Shown here piece after piece: positions 22,253-31,688 of a stretch of DNA of 37,001 nucleotides. The stretch is from Holosporaceae bacterium UBA3830 (GTDB taxonomy: Bacteria > Pseudomonadota > Alphaproteobacteria > UBA3830): the NCBI GenBank assembly GCA_002393025.1, contig DGIE01000043.1, forward strand, positions 1 through 37,001. The letters run 5' to 3'. The stretch's first letter is position 1. Each line of letters starts with the position of its first letter. The translations under genes were made by a program, and so were the position numbers. The notes below the pieces were generated by a model that saw only the letters and a list, made by a program, of their open reading frames with translations, was not told the origin of the DNA and ran no database searches.

Positions 22253-24817
22253 ATGTCGTTAGATATTTCGGAGATTGCTTCGTATAATTTTTCTGTTGTG
22301 GAGCCAAAGTGGCAGAAATTTTGGCTGGATAATCAATCGTTTAAAACAAGAAAAAGCAATAATAAAAAATACTATGTCTTAGAGATGTTTATGTACCCTT
22401 CAGGGAAGGTTCATATAGGTCACGTAAGAAATTACACAATCGGAGATATAGTTGCGAGGTACAAAAGGGCGTGTGGCTTTGATGTTTTGCATCCGGTTGG
22501 ATGGGATGCCTTTGGGCTTCCGGCAGAAAATGCTGCGCTAAAACAAAAATCTCATCCGAGGGATTGGACCTATAAGAATATCGAAACGATGAAAAATCAA
22601 ATCCGTAGTTTAGGGTTCTCTTATGATTGGGAGAGAGAATTTGCTACATGTGATGAAGAGTATTATGGATTTCAACAGAAAATCTTCTTAGCTCTGTACA
22701 AAAAAGGATTAATTTACAGGAAAAAGTCTGAAGTTAATTGGGATCCCGTCGACAACTGCGTTTTAGCGAATGAACAGGTTATTGACGGAAAGGGTTGGCG
22801 TTCCGGAGCTCTAGTAGAAAAGAAAATGCTGTCGCAGTGGTTTTTTAAAATCACTAATTACGCTAATGAGCTCTTAGAAGAACTGGATAATCTCAAAGGC
22901 TGGCCGGAAAATGTGAAAACCATGCAAAGGAATTGGATTGGAAAGTCCGAAGGGTGCTCGATAGACTTTTCCTGCGACAATGGTGATCAAATTACGGTAT
23001 TCTCGACAAGACCTGAAACTCTCTTTGGAGCAACCTATTTGGCGATTTCATTGGATCATCCGTTAGCAAAGAAAATTGCTGACGCAAATGAGAAAATAAA
23101 AGAATTTATCTCTGAACTGAAGAAAGGCTCCGTTTCTCAGCAGGTTTTGGATAAGCAAGAAAAACAGGGAATCGATACAGGTCTTACAGTCAAGCACCCG
23201 TTTTTGGATAAAAGATTACCTGTTTACATCGCTAATTTTGTACTTATGGATTATGGAACTGGAGCTATATTTGCAACTCCGGCTCATGATGAAAGAGATT
23301 ATGATTTTGCAGTAAAATATAGTCTGCCGATCATTCCCGTTATAAAGTCGGAAAATGGTGAGGTCCCTTATTTCGGGGATGGCACTCTGTTTAACTCAAA
23401 ATTTTTGAACGGACTTTCCGTAATCGAAGCTAGAAAGAAAATTATTGAAGAAATTGATAAAAGAAATCTCGGAAAGAAAGAGATATTCTTTAAGTTGAGA
23501 GATTGGGGAGTTTCTCGACAAAGGTACTGGGGATGTCCTATTCCAATAGTTTATTGCCCGCATTGTGGGACGGTTCCATTGGAGGAAAAAGATTTACCGT
23601 TAAAACTTCCCGCTAATGTAAGCTTTTCAGGCACGGGAAATCCTTTGGATCAGCATCCACATTGGAAGCATGTAAAATGTCCTGTTTGCGGAAATAATGC
23701 AACGAGAGAAACTGATACTTTGGACACTTTCGTTGATTCATCTTGGTACTTCCTCAGATTCTGCGTCGGAAAAGAATCCAAGGATTTGCTCGATAAAAAC
23801 GAGGTATGTCGATGGATGACTGTTGATCAGTACATCGGAGGAGTTGAACATGCAATTTTGCATTTGCTTTATGCAAGATTCTTTACGAAAGCACTTGCTG
23901 ATTGTGGCTTGATCAATGTAAGGGAGCCATTTAAGAATCTCTTTACTCAGGGAATGGTCTGCAGTGTTACTTATAAAAATGAGCAAGGCGAGTGGCTCTT
24001 TCCAAGCGAAGTTCAGAAGAATGAAAAAGGAGAGTTTATAGAGATTGCCACAGGGAAAAAAGTAATCGTTGGTCGTTTAGAAAAGATGAGTAAGTCAAAA
24101 AAGAACGTAGTAGATCCTGATGTAATAGTAAAAACCTATGGAGCAGATGCGTTAAGACTATTTGTCGTTTCGGACACCCCGGCAGATAGAGATTTTCCTT
24201 GGTCTGATGAGGGGTTGGATGGTAGTTGGCGTTTCATAAATCGAGTATGGAGACTGTTTGTTCATCTTAAAAATAAAGGTGTTTCCGCTTCGACTGTTCA
24301 AGATATTGATCTTTCTTCTTTGACCGAGGAGATGCAGGACATATATAAAAGATTTCATCAAACAATCAAGGATGTTACCGACTCGTTTGAATCTCAATCT
24401 ATGAATAAAGCGATTGCTTATATTCGAGAGTCAGTGAATTGCATTTATTCTGTCCTGGATAAGTCGGAAGATAATGTTTCGCTGTTTTCGGTCATCATAA
24501 GAGACCTTATCAGGCTTTTAGCTCCGATTACACCTCATATTTGCGAGGAAGCTTGGTCGATGTTTGGATTTAAGAATTTAGTTTCTGAAAATGAATGGCC
24601 GAGATTCCGTGAAGATTATATCAAAGTGTCAACAGTTAATCTTCCTATTCAGGTTAACGGGAAATTGCGTGGAACCATAGATGTTTCTCTCGATGCCTCC
24701 GAGGAGGATATCTTGAGGAAAGCTATGGAAGTGAATAATGTGAGAAAGATTATAGGTGATAAGCCAATCAGAAAGAAGATTTTTATAAAGGGAAAGATAG
24801 TCAATTTTGTGGTGTAG
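22253..24817 (+). CDS. leuS: Leucyl-tRNA synthetase
   Basis: Charges tRNA-Leu. The 854 residues include the HIGH region (YPSGKVHIGHVRNYTIGDIV), VLHPVGWDAFGLPAENAA, CP1 editing domain (FSTRPETLFGATYLAIS, YGTGAIFATPAHDERD), zinc cysteines (IVYCPHCGTVP, VKCPVCGNNATRETDTLDT), KMSKS loop (EKMSKSKKNVVDPD) and the C-terminal domain ending NVRKIIGDKPIRKKIFIKG. The frame is open to a TTG at 22241, but that stretch is the GGAG ribosome binding site of the ATG at 22253, six bases away. It is followed by lptE and holA, the normal alphaproteobacterial order. Confidence 0.97.
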   Translation: MSLDISEIASYNFSVVEPKWQKFWLDNQSFKTRKSNNKKYYVLEMFMYPSGKVHIGHVRNYTIGDIVARYKRACGFDVLHPVGWDAFGLPAENAALKQKSHPRDWTYKNIETMKNQIRSLGFSYDWEREFATCDEEYYGFQQKIFLALYKKGLIYRKKSEVNWDPVDNCVLANEQVIDGKGWRSGALVEKKMLSQWFFKITNYANELLEELDNLKGWPENVKTMQRNWIGKSEGCSIDFSCDNGDQITVFSTRPETLFGATYLAISLDHPLAKKIADANEKIKEFISELKKGSVSQQVLDKQEKQGIDTGLTVKHPFLDKRLPVYIANFVLMDYGTGAIFATPAHDERDYDFAVKYSLPIIPVIKSENGEVPYFGDGTLFNSKFLNGLSVIEARKKIIEEIDKRNLGKKEIFFKLRDWGVSRQRYWGCPIPIVYCPHCGTVPLEEKDLPLKLPANVSFSGTGNPLDQHPHWKHVKCPVCGNNATRETDTLDTFVDSSWYFLRFCVGKESKDLLDKNEVCRWMTVDQYIGGVEHAILHLLYARFFTKALADCGLINVREPFKNLFTQGMVCSVTYKNEQGEWLFPSEVQKNEKGEFIEIATGKKVIVGRLEKMSKSKKNVVDPDVIVKTYGADALRLFVVSDTPADRDFPWSDEGLDGSWRFINRVWRLFVHLKNKGVSASTVQDIDLSSLTEEMQDIYKRFHQTIKDVTDSFESQSMNKAIAYIRESVNCIYSVLDKSEDNVSLFSVIIRDLIRLLAPITPHICEEAWSMFGFKNLVSENEWPRFREDYIKVSTVNLPIQVNGKLRGTIDVSLDASEEDILRKAMEVNNVRKIIGDKPIRKKIFIKGKIVNFVV

Positions 24818-25274
24818 ATTAGGAATACTCTTATTGTGTTGCGGTTGCTCTATTCGTCCGTTGCATGAATCAAAAATGGAGTCTGAGTATCAGAATAGTA
24901 TTTATGTGGACGTTATTGGGGGAAAAAACGGCCAGATGCTTCGTGGATATCTTCAGGATTTGATCCGAGATTTGGATGTTTCTGATAAAAATTACACTCT
25001 GTCGGTTATTCTCCATGAAAATCAGATTCCGTATGCGTTGGCGGATGACTGTAATGCTCAACGGCTAAAAATTAATTTGATTGCAAATGTTGTTCTAAAA
25101 AATTCGGAGGGAAAAAAGATCGTTTCTACATCAGTTTCTGAGTCAAATACGAGAAATATTGCAAATACTCAAGGGGATGTTTTGTTGTCGATGTATAATA
25201 GGGTCAGTACCGATATGTTAAAGAATTTAGCGTTCAGAATTGTTGAAAATTTAAAGGTTGCTTTGATAAAGTGA
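24807..25274 (+). CDS. lptE: LPS assembly lipoprotein LptE
   Basis: Plug and partner of LptD in the outer-membrane LPS insertion gate. A 155-residue lipoprotein with a short signal and CCGC lipobox (Cys14, an uncommon -3 Cys), followed by SIRPLHES, which fits the C-G-F-R-P-L-Y usually seen at the LptE N-terminus. Beta strands SIYVDVIGG, YTLSVILHENQ and KINLIANVVLKNSEGKKIV come next, then a helix near the C-terminus (LLSMYNRVSTDMLKNLA). It begins at TTG 24807 inside the end of leuS (11-base overlap); no better in-frame start exists. Position between leuS and holA is strong support, as the family is poorly conserved. Confidence 0.85.
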   Translation: MWCRLGILLLCCGCSIRPLHESKMESEYQNSIYVDVIGGKNGQMLRGYLQDLIRDLDVSDKNYTLSVILHENQIPYALADDCNAQRLKINLIANVVLKNSEGKKIVSTSVSESNTRNIANTQGDVLLSMYNRVSTDMLKNLAFRIVENLKVALIK

Positions 25275-26062
25275 AGTTAGAGTTCAAAAACGTTCCGTAT
25301 AACATTAAAGAAGGACAAATTTTCTTCCTTTATGGTAACTACAAAAGGTCATTTGATCTGCTTTGTAGTTTTATTACTTTTAAATTGAAAGAAAAACGTG
25401 GAAATGTGCGGATAAAAAACTGCACTATAACAGAGTATGAAAAAGATCAGAGTTTCTCTCAATGTGATCTGTTCGAAAATAAACTAGTCTGCTACTGCAT
25501 CAGGGGAATCGAAGATAAGCATCTTGAAAAAATCCGTAATTTTTCGAGAGAAAACCGTGTTTTTATCTTGGAAAGCGGAGATTTTTTGAAATCAAAAAAA
25601 GTTGTCGAAGCGCTTATAAAATCTCCGGACACATTTGCCTTGGCATCTTTCAACAATAATATGACTTTCTCATCTCTTTGTAGTATGATTCTGCCGAAGT
25701 TACCTTCGGTTATCTATAACGAAATTACAAAAATTATAAATGAAACTGATGAGAGCTTGGTGTCTCTATTCAAAAAACTATCGTTGCTTTTGGATGAAGG
25801 TAATTTAGAAGATTTGAAAAACTATATAAAAAGCAAACAAATGTTTTTGGATAATCTTGAAGGAATTTCGCTAATTCGCTTTGCACTGCAAGCGGCGATT
25901 AAAGAAAACATTTTTGGAAAAGATCAAAGTTACACCGGTTTAAAATTAAAACAGAAAATTCACTTCCTTATGGATGCGGAAATCAAACAAAAATCAGATT
26001 ACCCATTCAACAAAAACTATTTACTAAGAGATCTAACAGCAATAAAGGGATTGAAACAATAG
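25271..26062 (+). CDS. holA: DNA polymerase III delta subunit, short and diverged
   Basis: The clamp-loader subunit that opens the beta clamp. This 263-residue protein matches by position and general build: GQIFFLYGNYKRSFDLLCSF resembles the N-terminal L-Y-G strand and helix, followed by NRVFILESGDFLKSKKVVEAL, FALASFNNN, and a helical C-terminal part with LRDLTAIKGLKQ. It is some 70-80 residues shorter than the usual 330-345, and motifs are weak, so without the leuS-lptE context I would be unsure. The GTG start overlaps the lptE stop (GTGA). Confidence 0.7.
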   Translation: MKLEFKNVPYNIKEGQIFFLYGNYKRSFDLLCSFITFKLKEKRGNVRIKNCTITEYEKDQSFSQCDLFENKLVCYCIRGIEDKHLEKIRNFSRENRVFILESGDFLKSKKVVEALIKSPDTFALASFNNNMTFSSLCSMILPKLPSVIYNEITKIINETDESLVSLFKKLSLLLDEGNLEDLKNYIKSKQMFLDNLEGISLIRFALQAAIKENIFGKDQSYTGLKLKQKIHFLMDAEIKQKSDYPFNKNYLLRDLTAIKGLKQ

Positions 26063-26112
26063 CTAACAGTTAGAACCCCAGAGAACTCTCAACAAATGTT
26101 ACACTAACTATA

Positions 26113-26457
26113 TCAAACACAACATTCGCGAATATTCTCCGCAGCGTCATGATTATGAAGTAAAGCTTCTGTTAACGGAGTGACGCCATATTCGTAATCG
26201 ACATTAATTACCGAATTATCGCTATCTATAATACACTTCGCCGAATCAAAATCTCCTTTCCGAATACAAGTCATCAACTTCTCGCAATTTTCCTTCTGTT
26301 TTTCTGAAAGACTTGAAAATGGCTTAATGACAACCAATTCACTCACATTTCCTTTATCACTAAATCTTGCTTGGGAAAACGAAAAATTTGACTGATTCAC
26401 TCCAAATACGTTCATTGATGCGAACATCATATTTACCAAAACTACAATACGTTTCAT
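26113..26457 (-). CDS. Secreted protein with an ankyrin repeat fragment
   Basis: A 114-residue protein with a signal peptide (RIVVLVNMMFASMNVFG) and, from about residue 60, one to one and a half ankyrin repeats: EKLMTCIRKGDFDSAKCIID, VINVDYEYGVTPLTEALLHN, ending abruptly in ENIRECCV. A working ankyrin domain needs more repeats, so the gene is either a remnant of a longer ankyrin protein or a small secreted one. It stands alone between holA and recJ in the most AT-rich part of the window. Ankyrin proteins are common effectors in intracellular Alphaproteobacteria, which supports a host-associated lifestyle but proves nothing here. Confidence 0.5.
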   Translation of the reverse strand: MKRIVVLVNMMFASMNVFGVNQSNFSFSQARFSDKGNVSELVVIKPFSSLSEKQKENCEKLMTCIRKGDFDSAKCIIDSDNSVINVDYEYGVTPLTEALLHNHDAAENIRECCV

Positions 26458-26620
26458 TTTACGACCATCTAACTAAAACCGCATCATTGCCTAATAGGCC
26501 TATACATATAAAACAATCATTAATACAAATGACTATAGCAGTCTTATAAAAAATGTTCACATTATGCAAAAAAATGAATTGTTATATTTTTTTAACAATA
26601 TACAATACAAATAATTTTAC

Positions 26621-26653
26621 AAAAAATTACATCAAAATGATGTATTGTTTTTG
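26621..26653 (-). terminator. Terminator after recJ
   Basis: TACATCA (26628-26634) and TGATGTA (26638-26644) form a perfect 7-bp stem with a 3-base loop. On the minus strand it is followed by ATTTTTT, fitting termination of recJ about 70 bases after its stop. The plus strand also has a T-rich flank, so it may work both ways. A second inverted repeat, TTGTTA/TAACAA, lies at 26579-26598. Confidence 0.55.
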
Positions 26654-26715
26654 TCCGAGAATTAGCATTTCGTAACATAATAAAATTTTAAGCTTTATAC
26701 GGAAAAAATCGAAAT

Positions 26716-28422
26716 CTATATTGGTAATACAGGAATGGAACATTCATCTGATTCTACCATATCCCGAACTAACAAAGTCAGCGATCGTTTGTCTTTCCAA
26801 ACGGAAATGAATAATTCTCCTAAGATTTTTAATCTGTCTCGACTATTTAATAACGCGTCTCCCAATGCTGTCCCCATACATCTAAATGAAATTCCTTTTA
26901 ACTTATTTCCAAAGTCATCCGATAACATCACAGATACGTGTTGGTCTTTCAAAATTCTGGAGCAAATAATTCTTACGTCAGAAATCACGAAGATAGGAGA
27001 TGGATTCTCCTGACCAAATGGAGAAAGTTCCTCCACTTTTTTCAAAAAATCAAAAGAAAGATCAGATAGATTTACAATTGCATCGACGTCGAAAGTCTTA
27101 GGTTTAGAGTCGTATTGTATTTCGGTTTTCAAAAATTCGTGTAACAAAGAAATGTTTTCAACAGCAATGGAGAATCCAGCGGCCATAGCATGACCACCTC
27201 CTGAACTAATCACGTTTGCACTTATTCCTCTCTTCACAATCTTTGATATATCAACGCCTTCGATCGATCGACAAGATGCCTTCCCTACTCCGTTTTTATC
27301 ACAGCAAATTACGATTGTCGGCTTGTTATATTTTTCTTTCAACCTCCCTGCTACAATTCCGATTACTCCGACATGCCAATCTGGATTAAACACACAAATG
27401 TAGTTTAGATTTTCTTCTATCTTCAAAACAGATTCTTCCAACATAGAAGCCTCGATTTCCTGTCTCTTTTTATTCAGATTATAAAGTTCAAGAGCCAAGC
27501 TTTGTGCTTCTGAAAGATCATTTGTTGTTAAAAGTCTTACTCCGATATCCGCAGTTTTTAATCTTCCGCCAGCATTCAAGATAGGACCAATAAAAAACGC
27601 GATAGCCTCTACATTGATTTCAGATTTATTGCAAAGTGAAAGTAATTCACGAATACCAATATTTTTCTTCATGCGAATTATTTGCAATCCGTTTATCACG
27701 AAAGCTCTATTTAACCCTTTCAACGCGACGACATCACAAACAGTCGCTAAAGCAACGAGATCCAAATAATCCATCAACTGAGGAACATCGATATTTTTGT
27801 AGAATTCTTTTTGTTTAAGCAAGCGATTAAGTCCAACTGTACACATAAAAACCAATCCTGTTGCGCAAAGATATTTAAACTCATCTTTTTCATCAGGACG
27901 ATGGGGATTCACTATCGCAATTGCCCCTTCCGGAACACTATTCATAGTGTGATGATCAATAACGATTATATCTATATTGTTTTCTTGGGCATAATTCAAT
28001 TCTTCAACTGAACTTGAACCGCAATCCACCGCAATAATTAAATGACTCCTGTATTTTTCTATATTCGAAATATTTAATCCGTATCCTTCATCCATTCGAT
28101 TAGGAATCGTATAAACGCAATCGACTCCTATCTTCCTGAAGAATTTCAGAAAAATACAGGTCGATGAAATTCCGTCTACATCGTAATCTCCGAGTATAGC
28201 TATCGGCTGTTTTTTTTTGATCGCTTCGTAAATTCGTTCTACTGCTTTCTCCATATCAATAAATGAATAGGGATCCGGCATCGTATTTCTCATTGTTGAT
28301 TCCATGAAATTACGAGAAAACCCTCGATTTTTCAAAAGAACATCCACAACGTTACTCTCGTCAACATTCTCTCGTGTTTTTATGTTCCAGACATTACCCA
28401 ACAACGACTTAATTGAATCCAT
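26716..28422 (-). CDS. recJ: Single-stranded-DNA exonuclease RecJ
   Basis: 5'-3' exonuclease of the RecFOR pathway and mismatch and base excision repair. The 568 residues show the DHH phosphoesterase motifs in order: AILGDYDVDGISSTCIFLKF, LIIAVDCGSSSVEEL, DIIVIDHHTMNSVPEG, CDVVALKGLNRA, ILNAGGRL, then the DHHA1 domain HVGVIGIVAGRLKEKYNKP with SSGGGHAMAAGF and a C-terminal OB fold. All catalytic Asp and His residues are present. Length is typical. It is divergent from the S9 peptidase gene; only a weak GGAT precedes the ATG. Confidence 0.96.
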   Translation of the reverse strand: MDSIKSLLGNVWNIKTRENVDESNVVDVLLKNRGFSRNFMESTMRNTMPDPYSFIDMEKAVERIYEAIKKKQPIAILGDYDVDGISSTCIFLKFFRKIGVDCVYTIPNRMDEGYGLNISNIEKYRSHLIIAVDCGSSSVEELNYAQENNIDIIVIDHHTMNSVPEGAIAIVNPHRPDEKDEFKYLCATGLVFMCTVGLNRLLKQKEFYKNIDVPQLMDYLDLVALATVCDVVALKGLNRAFVINGLQIIRMKKNIGIRELLSLCNKSEINVEAIAFFIGPILNAGGRLKTADIGVRLLTTNDLSEAQSLALELYNLNKKRQEIEASMLEESVLKIEENLNYICVFNPDWHVGVIGIVAGRLKEKYNKPTIVICCDKNGVGKASCRSIEGVDISKIVKRGISANVISSGGGHAMAAGFSIAVENISLLHEFLKTEIQYDSKPKTFDVDAIVNLSDLSFDFLKKVEELSPFGQENPSPIFVISDVRIICSRILKDQHVSVMLSDDFGNKLKGISFRCMGTALGDALLNSRDRLKILGELFISVWKDKRSLTLLVRDMVESDECSIPVLPI

Positions 28423-28559
28423 AATTTCTATCCGACTACGCTAAAAGTCTTATCAAATATTTCCGTTGATTAAAAGCAATCTACTTCTAAACTAGTTATT
28501 TTTTATCTGGATAATAATCTGAATTTTCTATAGAATTAGACTGGTTTTAAGGAGATAGC
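28423..28559. promoter_or_regulatory. Divergent promoter region recJ / S9 peptidase
   Basis: A 137-base AT-rich gap between genes reading away from each other, so it should contain both promoters. I see TATAGA near 28529-28534 as a possible plus-strand -10 but no convincing -35 on either strand. AAGGAG five to six bases before 28560 is a strong ribosome binding site. Confidence 0.4.
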
Positions 28560-30533
28560 ATGTTGAAATATTTATTATCTTGCTCATTGGTGTTGTCGAG
28601 CCTGTGTGGGTGTGAATTAAGCAAAGATGTAGTGAAGCTTGAAGAAGGTACTTTAATTCCGAGGGAAGTTTTGTTTGCAAAACCTGATAAGTTCTGCGTA
28701 AAGCTCAGTCCTGACGGAAAATATATTTCGTACTTCGCTAGATCGGAAAGCGAAGTAACTCTTTGTGTAGAAACAATCGACGGAAAATTAGTTCGCAAAT
28801 TCCCGGTGACGAGTGCCAGGAATATGTATGCCTATTGCTGGGTATACACAGGCAATCACATTCTGCTCCCAGAAGATAATCAGGGGGATGAAAATGACCA
28901 TATCCTTTGCTTGAATATCGCGACAGGTGAAAAGAATAATCTTACACCATTTGGTAAGTCGAAATCTTTTGTCATAAGGAGATCTCAAAAATTCCCAAGT
29001 AAAGTTCTTGTTTGCAATAACAAGAGAAATGCCCAGTGGTTCGATGTTTATAATATTGATATAGAGACGGGAAAATCTGAAAAAGTTTTCGAGAACAATG
29101 CGTATGCTGATATGACTTTTAATGAAAACTTTGAGCTGAAAGTTTTAACGAAAATTCTGTCCAATGGAGATATGGAACTTCTAACTTCAAACAACAAACT
29201 GATATTAAAAATACCATTCGAAGACACAGGTGTCTTCGGAACTTACCATTTAAAAAAAGGAGAGAATGTTCTTTACGCTTCGCTTCCTCTCGGGAAGGAC
29301 AAAGCTTCCTTAGTTTCTGTAAATATTGATACGAAAGAGATAAAAACTCTTTGCGATTCCGATGAAGCAGATGTAACTTTATCAAGTTGCGATCCAAAAA
29401 ATTTTGAACCACAGCTGGCAGAAGTAAATTATCTTCGTAAGAAAGATATTCCATTAAGCAATAAGATTTCTGAAAACTTGAATATTTTGCGAGAAAAGTT
29501 TGGAGAAAAAGAATTTTATATCCAAGGAAGGAGTCTAGACGACGCCAGCTGGCTGATCGTTACCCAGGAATCTGATGAATCCGTGAAATATTACTTTTTC
29601 AACAACGAAACAAAAGAGTTGAAGTTCTTATTCTCGAATCAGCCTGCTTTAGATAAATACCATTTGCAGAAAATGGAACCACTTGTAATAAAATCTCGAG
29701 ATGGATTTAATTTGGTTTGTTACTTAACAAGAGCGAACAATTTCAAGGAAGGATCCCCTGCTCCGCTCGTTGCGTATATTCACGGAGGTCCCATGGCACG
29801 AGATGAATATGGCTTCGATAAAATGGCGCAGCTGCTTTCCAATAGAGGTTATTCTGTTCTGCAAATCAATTACAGAGGATCAACAGGCTTCGGTAAAAAG
29901 TTTTTTAATGCAATTAACAGAAACCTCGAATCAGTAAGAAACGACATAATCGACGCCGTCACTTGGACAATCGATAATAAGATCGCGGATAAAAATAAAA
30001 TTGCGATTATGGGGGGAAGTTTCGGTGGATATTCGACATTGGCAGGAATTGCGTTTACCCCCGATTTCTTCTGCTGTGGGGTTGATATCGTGGGACCATC
30101 GAATTTCATTACCTTGCTGTCATCCGTTCCGGAATATTGGAAACCGAGTATGGTCACTTGGTACAAAATTGCAGGAAATCCAGATGTAAAAGAAGATATT
30201 CCTTATCTAAAGTCAATATCTCCGTTGTTCAAAAAGGATCAAATTAAGAAACCTCTTTTGGTATTCCAAGGAGCGAATGATCCGAGGGTTGCGAAAGTAG
30301 AATCTGACCAAATAGTTCAAGCTTTGAAGGAGAAGAAACATCCTGTTGCTTATGTTTTATACCCGGATGAAGGTCACGGGTTCCATCGCGAACCAAATAT
30401 AAAATCTTACATCGCTTTCACCGAAAGATTTTTAGCGAAATTCTTGGGTGGACGATATGAATCTTTAAACAACGAAGAGTTAAAAGGATCAAGTCACGAA
30501 ATTCTTGAAGGAAAGGACCTTTTGTGGAATTAA
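28560..30533 (+). CDS. S9-family (prolyl oligopeptidase/acylaminoacyl-type) peptidase, lipoprotein
   Basis: A 657-residue serine peptidase with a lipoprotein signal (CSLVLSSLCGC, Cys18). The N-terminal half is a beta-propeller-like region (LSPDGKYISYFARSE, YAYCWVYTGNHILLPEDN, NLTPFG). The C-terminal alpha/beta hydrolase domain has YIHGGPMARDEYGF for the oxyanion hole, nucleophile Ser487 in IAIMGGSFGGYSTLAG, Asp574 in FQGANDPRV and His606 in DEGHGF. The triad is complete, so it should be active, most likely as a periplasmic or outer-membrane-tethered oligopeptidase. Strong AAGGAG precedes the ATG. Confidence 0.9.
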   Translation: MLKYLLSCSLVLSSLCGCELSKDVVKLEEGTLIPREVLFAKPDKFCVKLSPDGKYISYFARSESEVTLCVETIDGKLVRKFPVTSARNMYAYCWVYTGNHILLPEDNQGDENDHILCLNIATGEKNNLTPFGKSKSFVIRRSQKFPSKVLVCNNKRNAQWFDVYNIDIETGKSEKVFENNAYADMTFNENFELKVLTKILSNGDMELLTSNNKLILKIPFEDTGVFGTYHLKKGENVLYASLPLGKDKASLVSVNIDTKEIKTLCDSDEADVTLSSCDPKNFEPQLAEVNYLRKKDIPLSNKISENLNILREKFGEKEFYIQGRSLDDASWLIVTQESDESVKYYFFNNETKELKFLFSNQPALDKYHLQKMEPLVIKSRDGFNLVCYLTRANNFKEGSPAPLVAYIHGGPMARDEYGFDKMAQLLSNRGYSVLQINYRGSTGFGKKFFNAINRNLESVRNDIIDAVTWTIDNKIADKNKIAIMGGSFGGYSTLAGIAFTPDFFCCGVDIVGPSNFITLLSSVPEYWKPSMVTWYKIAGNPDVKEDIPYLKSISPLFKKDQIKKPLLVFQGANDPRVAKVESDQIVQALKEKKHPVAYVLYPDEGHGFHREPNIKSYIAFTERFLAKFLGGRYESLNNEELKGSSHEILEGKDLLWN

Positions 30534-30609
30534 AAAATGCAATAAGAATTAACAAAGAACTTGAGTTATCGAGGTGTAACATCTAAAGTGTACAAAAAAG
30601 GGAGATTGT

Positions 30610-31683
30610 GTGTTGAATTTATTGAAGTGTAGTTGTCTTGCCTTTGTGTTGGCATCCTTGTCGTGCGCGAATATTTTTGCTGAAAACTTTGAAAAATTGG
30701 GGGATGATGCTGTTGCAATAGAAATTGACAGCAATGTTGTGGATGCTCCGGCGTACGATGAGCTGGGCTCGATCGTCGGATGGAACAGATACTCGGGAGA
30801 TACAGCGTTCTCCATAAATGAATGGAAAAGATGGTGGCAATACATTAGTTTGAAACAGCCTGTTGTCATGAAGTGGATGAACAATTTATATTTGAGAATT
30901 TATCCTAAAAATGAGGTTTTTAGATCTATATTCGTCAGAGGAATCTATGATCCAAATTTAGTCGTGATGATAAATACTTTATTACCAAACGGAGGAGTGT
31001 TTCTGGATATAGGATCTAACATGGGTTATTGCTCCCTTTTGATGAGCAAAGCAGTGGGAGAAGATGGAAGGATCTTGGCCGTCGAACCGAGTGAGAGAGA
31101 TTTTTTGAGGTTAGTGGATAACGTTAATCTTAATAGATTGGACAATGTCAGTGTATACCGGTTAGCTATTTCCGACAAAATCGGGAAAACTAATATCTCT
31201 ATTGCAACGGAGGAACGTAGTGCTTTAAACACATTGGGAACGGAATTCAGCAATAGGGGAATAGAAAAAGTCAAAACGGAAGAAGTGGACGTAACGACCT
31301 TGGATGCGTTCGTCGAAGAAGAAGACCTTGACCGTGTCGATGTCATAAAAATGGATATTGAGGGTAGTGAGTCAAAAGCTTTGAACGGAGCGATAGATAC
31401 TATAGAGAAATATCGTCCAGCTTTAATTATAGGAGTTAATGAGAACTCCTTAAAGGCCAACGGTTCCTCCATAGAGGAAATTGAAAAGATTTTGAGAGAT
31501 CTGAGGTATAAGATCTATTATTTAGAAGAAACTCCTGTTTTTTCTCTGAAGGAGATTACTGACTTGAGAGAGGTAAAGGGAAATATTGTAGTTTGTTTAC
31601 ATGAAAGTTTCGTACCGCCTATCCTTCCCCAACCAAAAAAGGAAGAGTTTTTGGAAAAACTGAAACAATTTTTTACAAGGTAA
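30610..31683 (+). CDS. FkbM-type methyltransferase with a signal peptide
   Basis: A 357-residue protein. Residues 1-24 look like a Sec signal (NLLKCSCLAFVLASLSCANI, cleavage probably after IFA). From about residue 115 it is a SAM-dependent FkbM methyltransferase: NGGVFLDIGSNMGYCSLLMS (SAM motif I), GRILAVEPSERDFLRLVDNV, VSVYRLAISDKIGKTNI, VTTLDAFVEEEDLDRVDVIK, MDIEGSESKALNGA, YRPALIIGVNENS. FkbM proteins O-methylate sugars or natural products. Export is odd for a SAM-using enzyme, as SAM is not expected in the periplasm. The start is GTG with GGAG five bases before it. A weak promoter TTGAGT-17-TAAAGT (30561-30589) lies upstream. Confidence 0.85.
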   Translation: MLNLLKCSCLAFVLASLSCANIFAENFEKLGDDAVAIEIDSNVVDAPAYDELGSIVGWNRYSGDTAFSINEWKRWWQYISLKQPVVMKWMNNLYLRIYPKNEVFRSIFVRGIYDPNLVVMINTLLPNGGVFLDIGSNMGYCSLLMSKAVGEDGRILAVEPSERDFLRLVDNVNLNRLDNVSVYRLAISDKIGKTNISIATEERSALNTLGTEFSNRGIEKVKTEEVDVTTLDAFVEEEDLDRVDVIKMDIEGSESKALNGAIDTIEKYRPALIIGVNENSLKANGSSIEEIEKILRDLRYKIYYLEETPVFSLKEITDLREVKGNIVVCLHESFVPPILPQPKKEEFLEKLKQFFTR

Positions 31684-31688
31684 CTTAG

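Noticed and set aside
31026..31472. 148-codon open frame on the minus strand
   Set aside because: Opposite the conserved SAM-binding region of the FkbM gene; Ser/Leu-rich as expected of a shadow frame.
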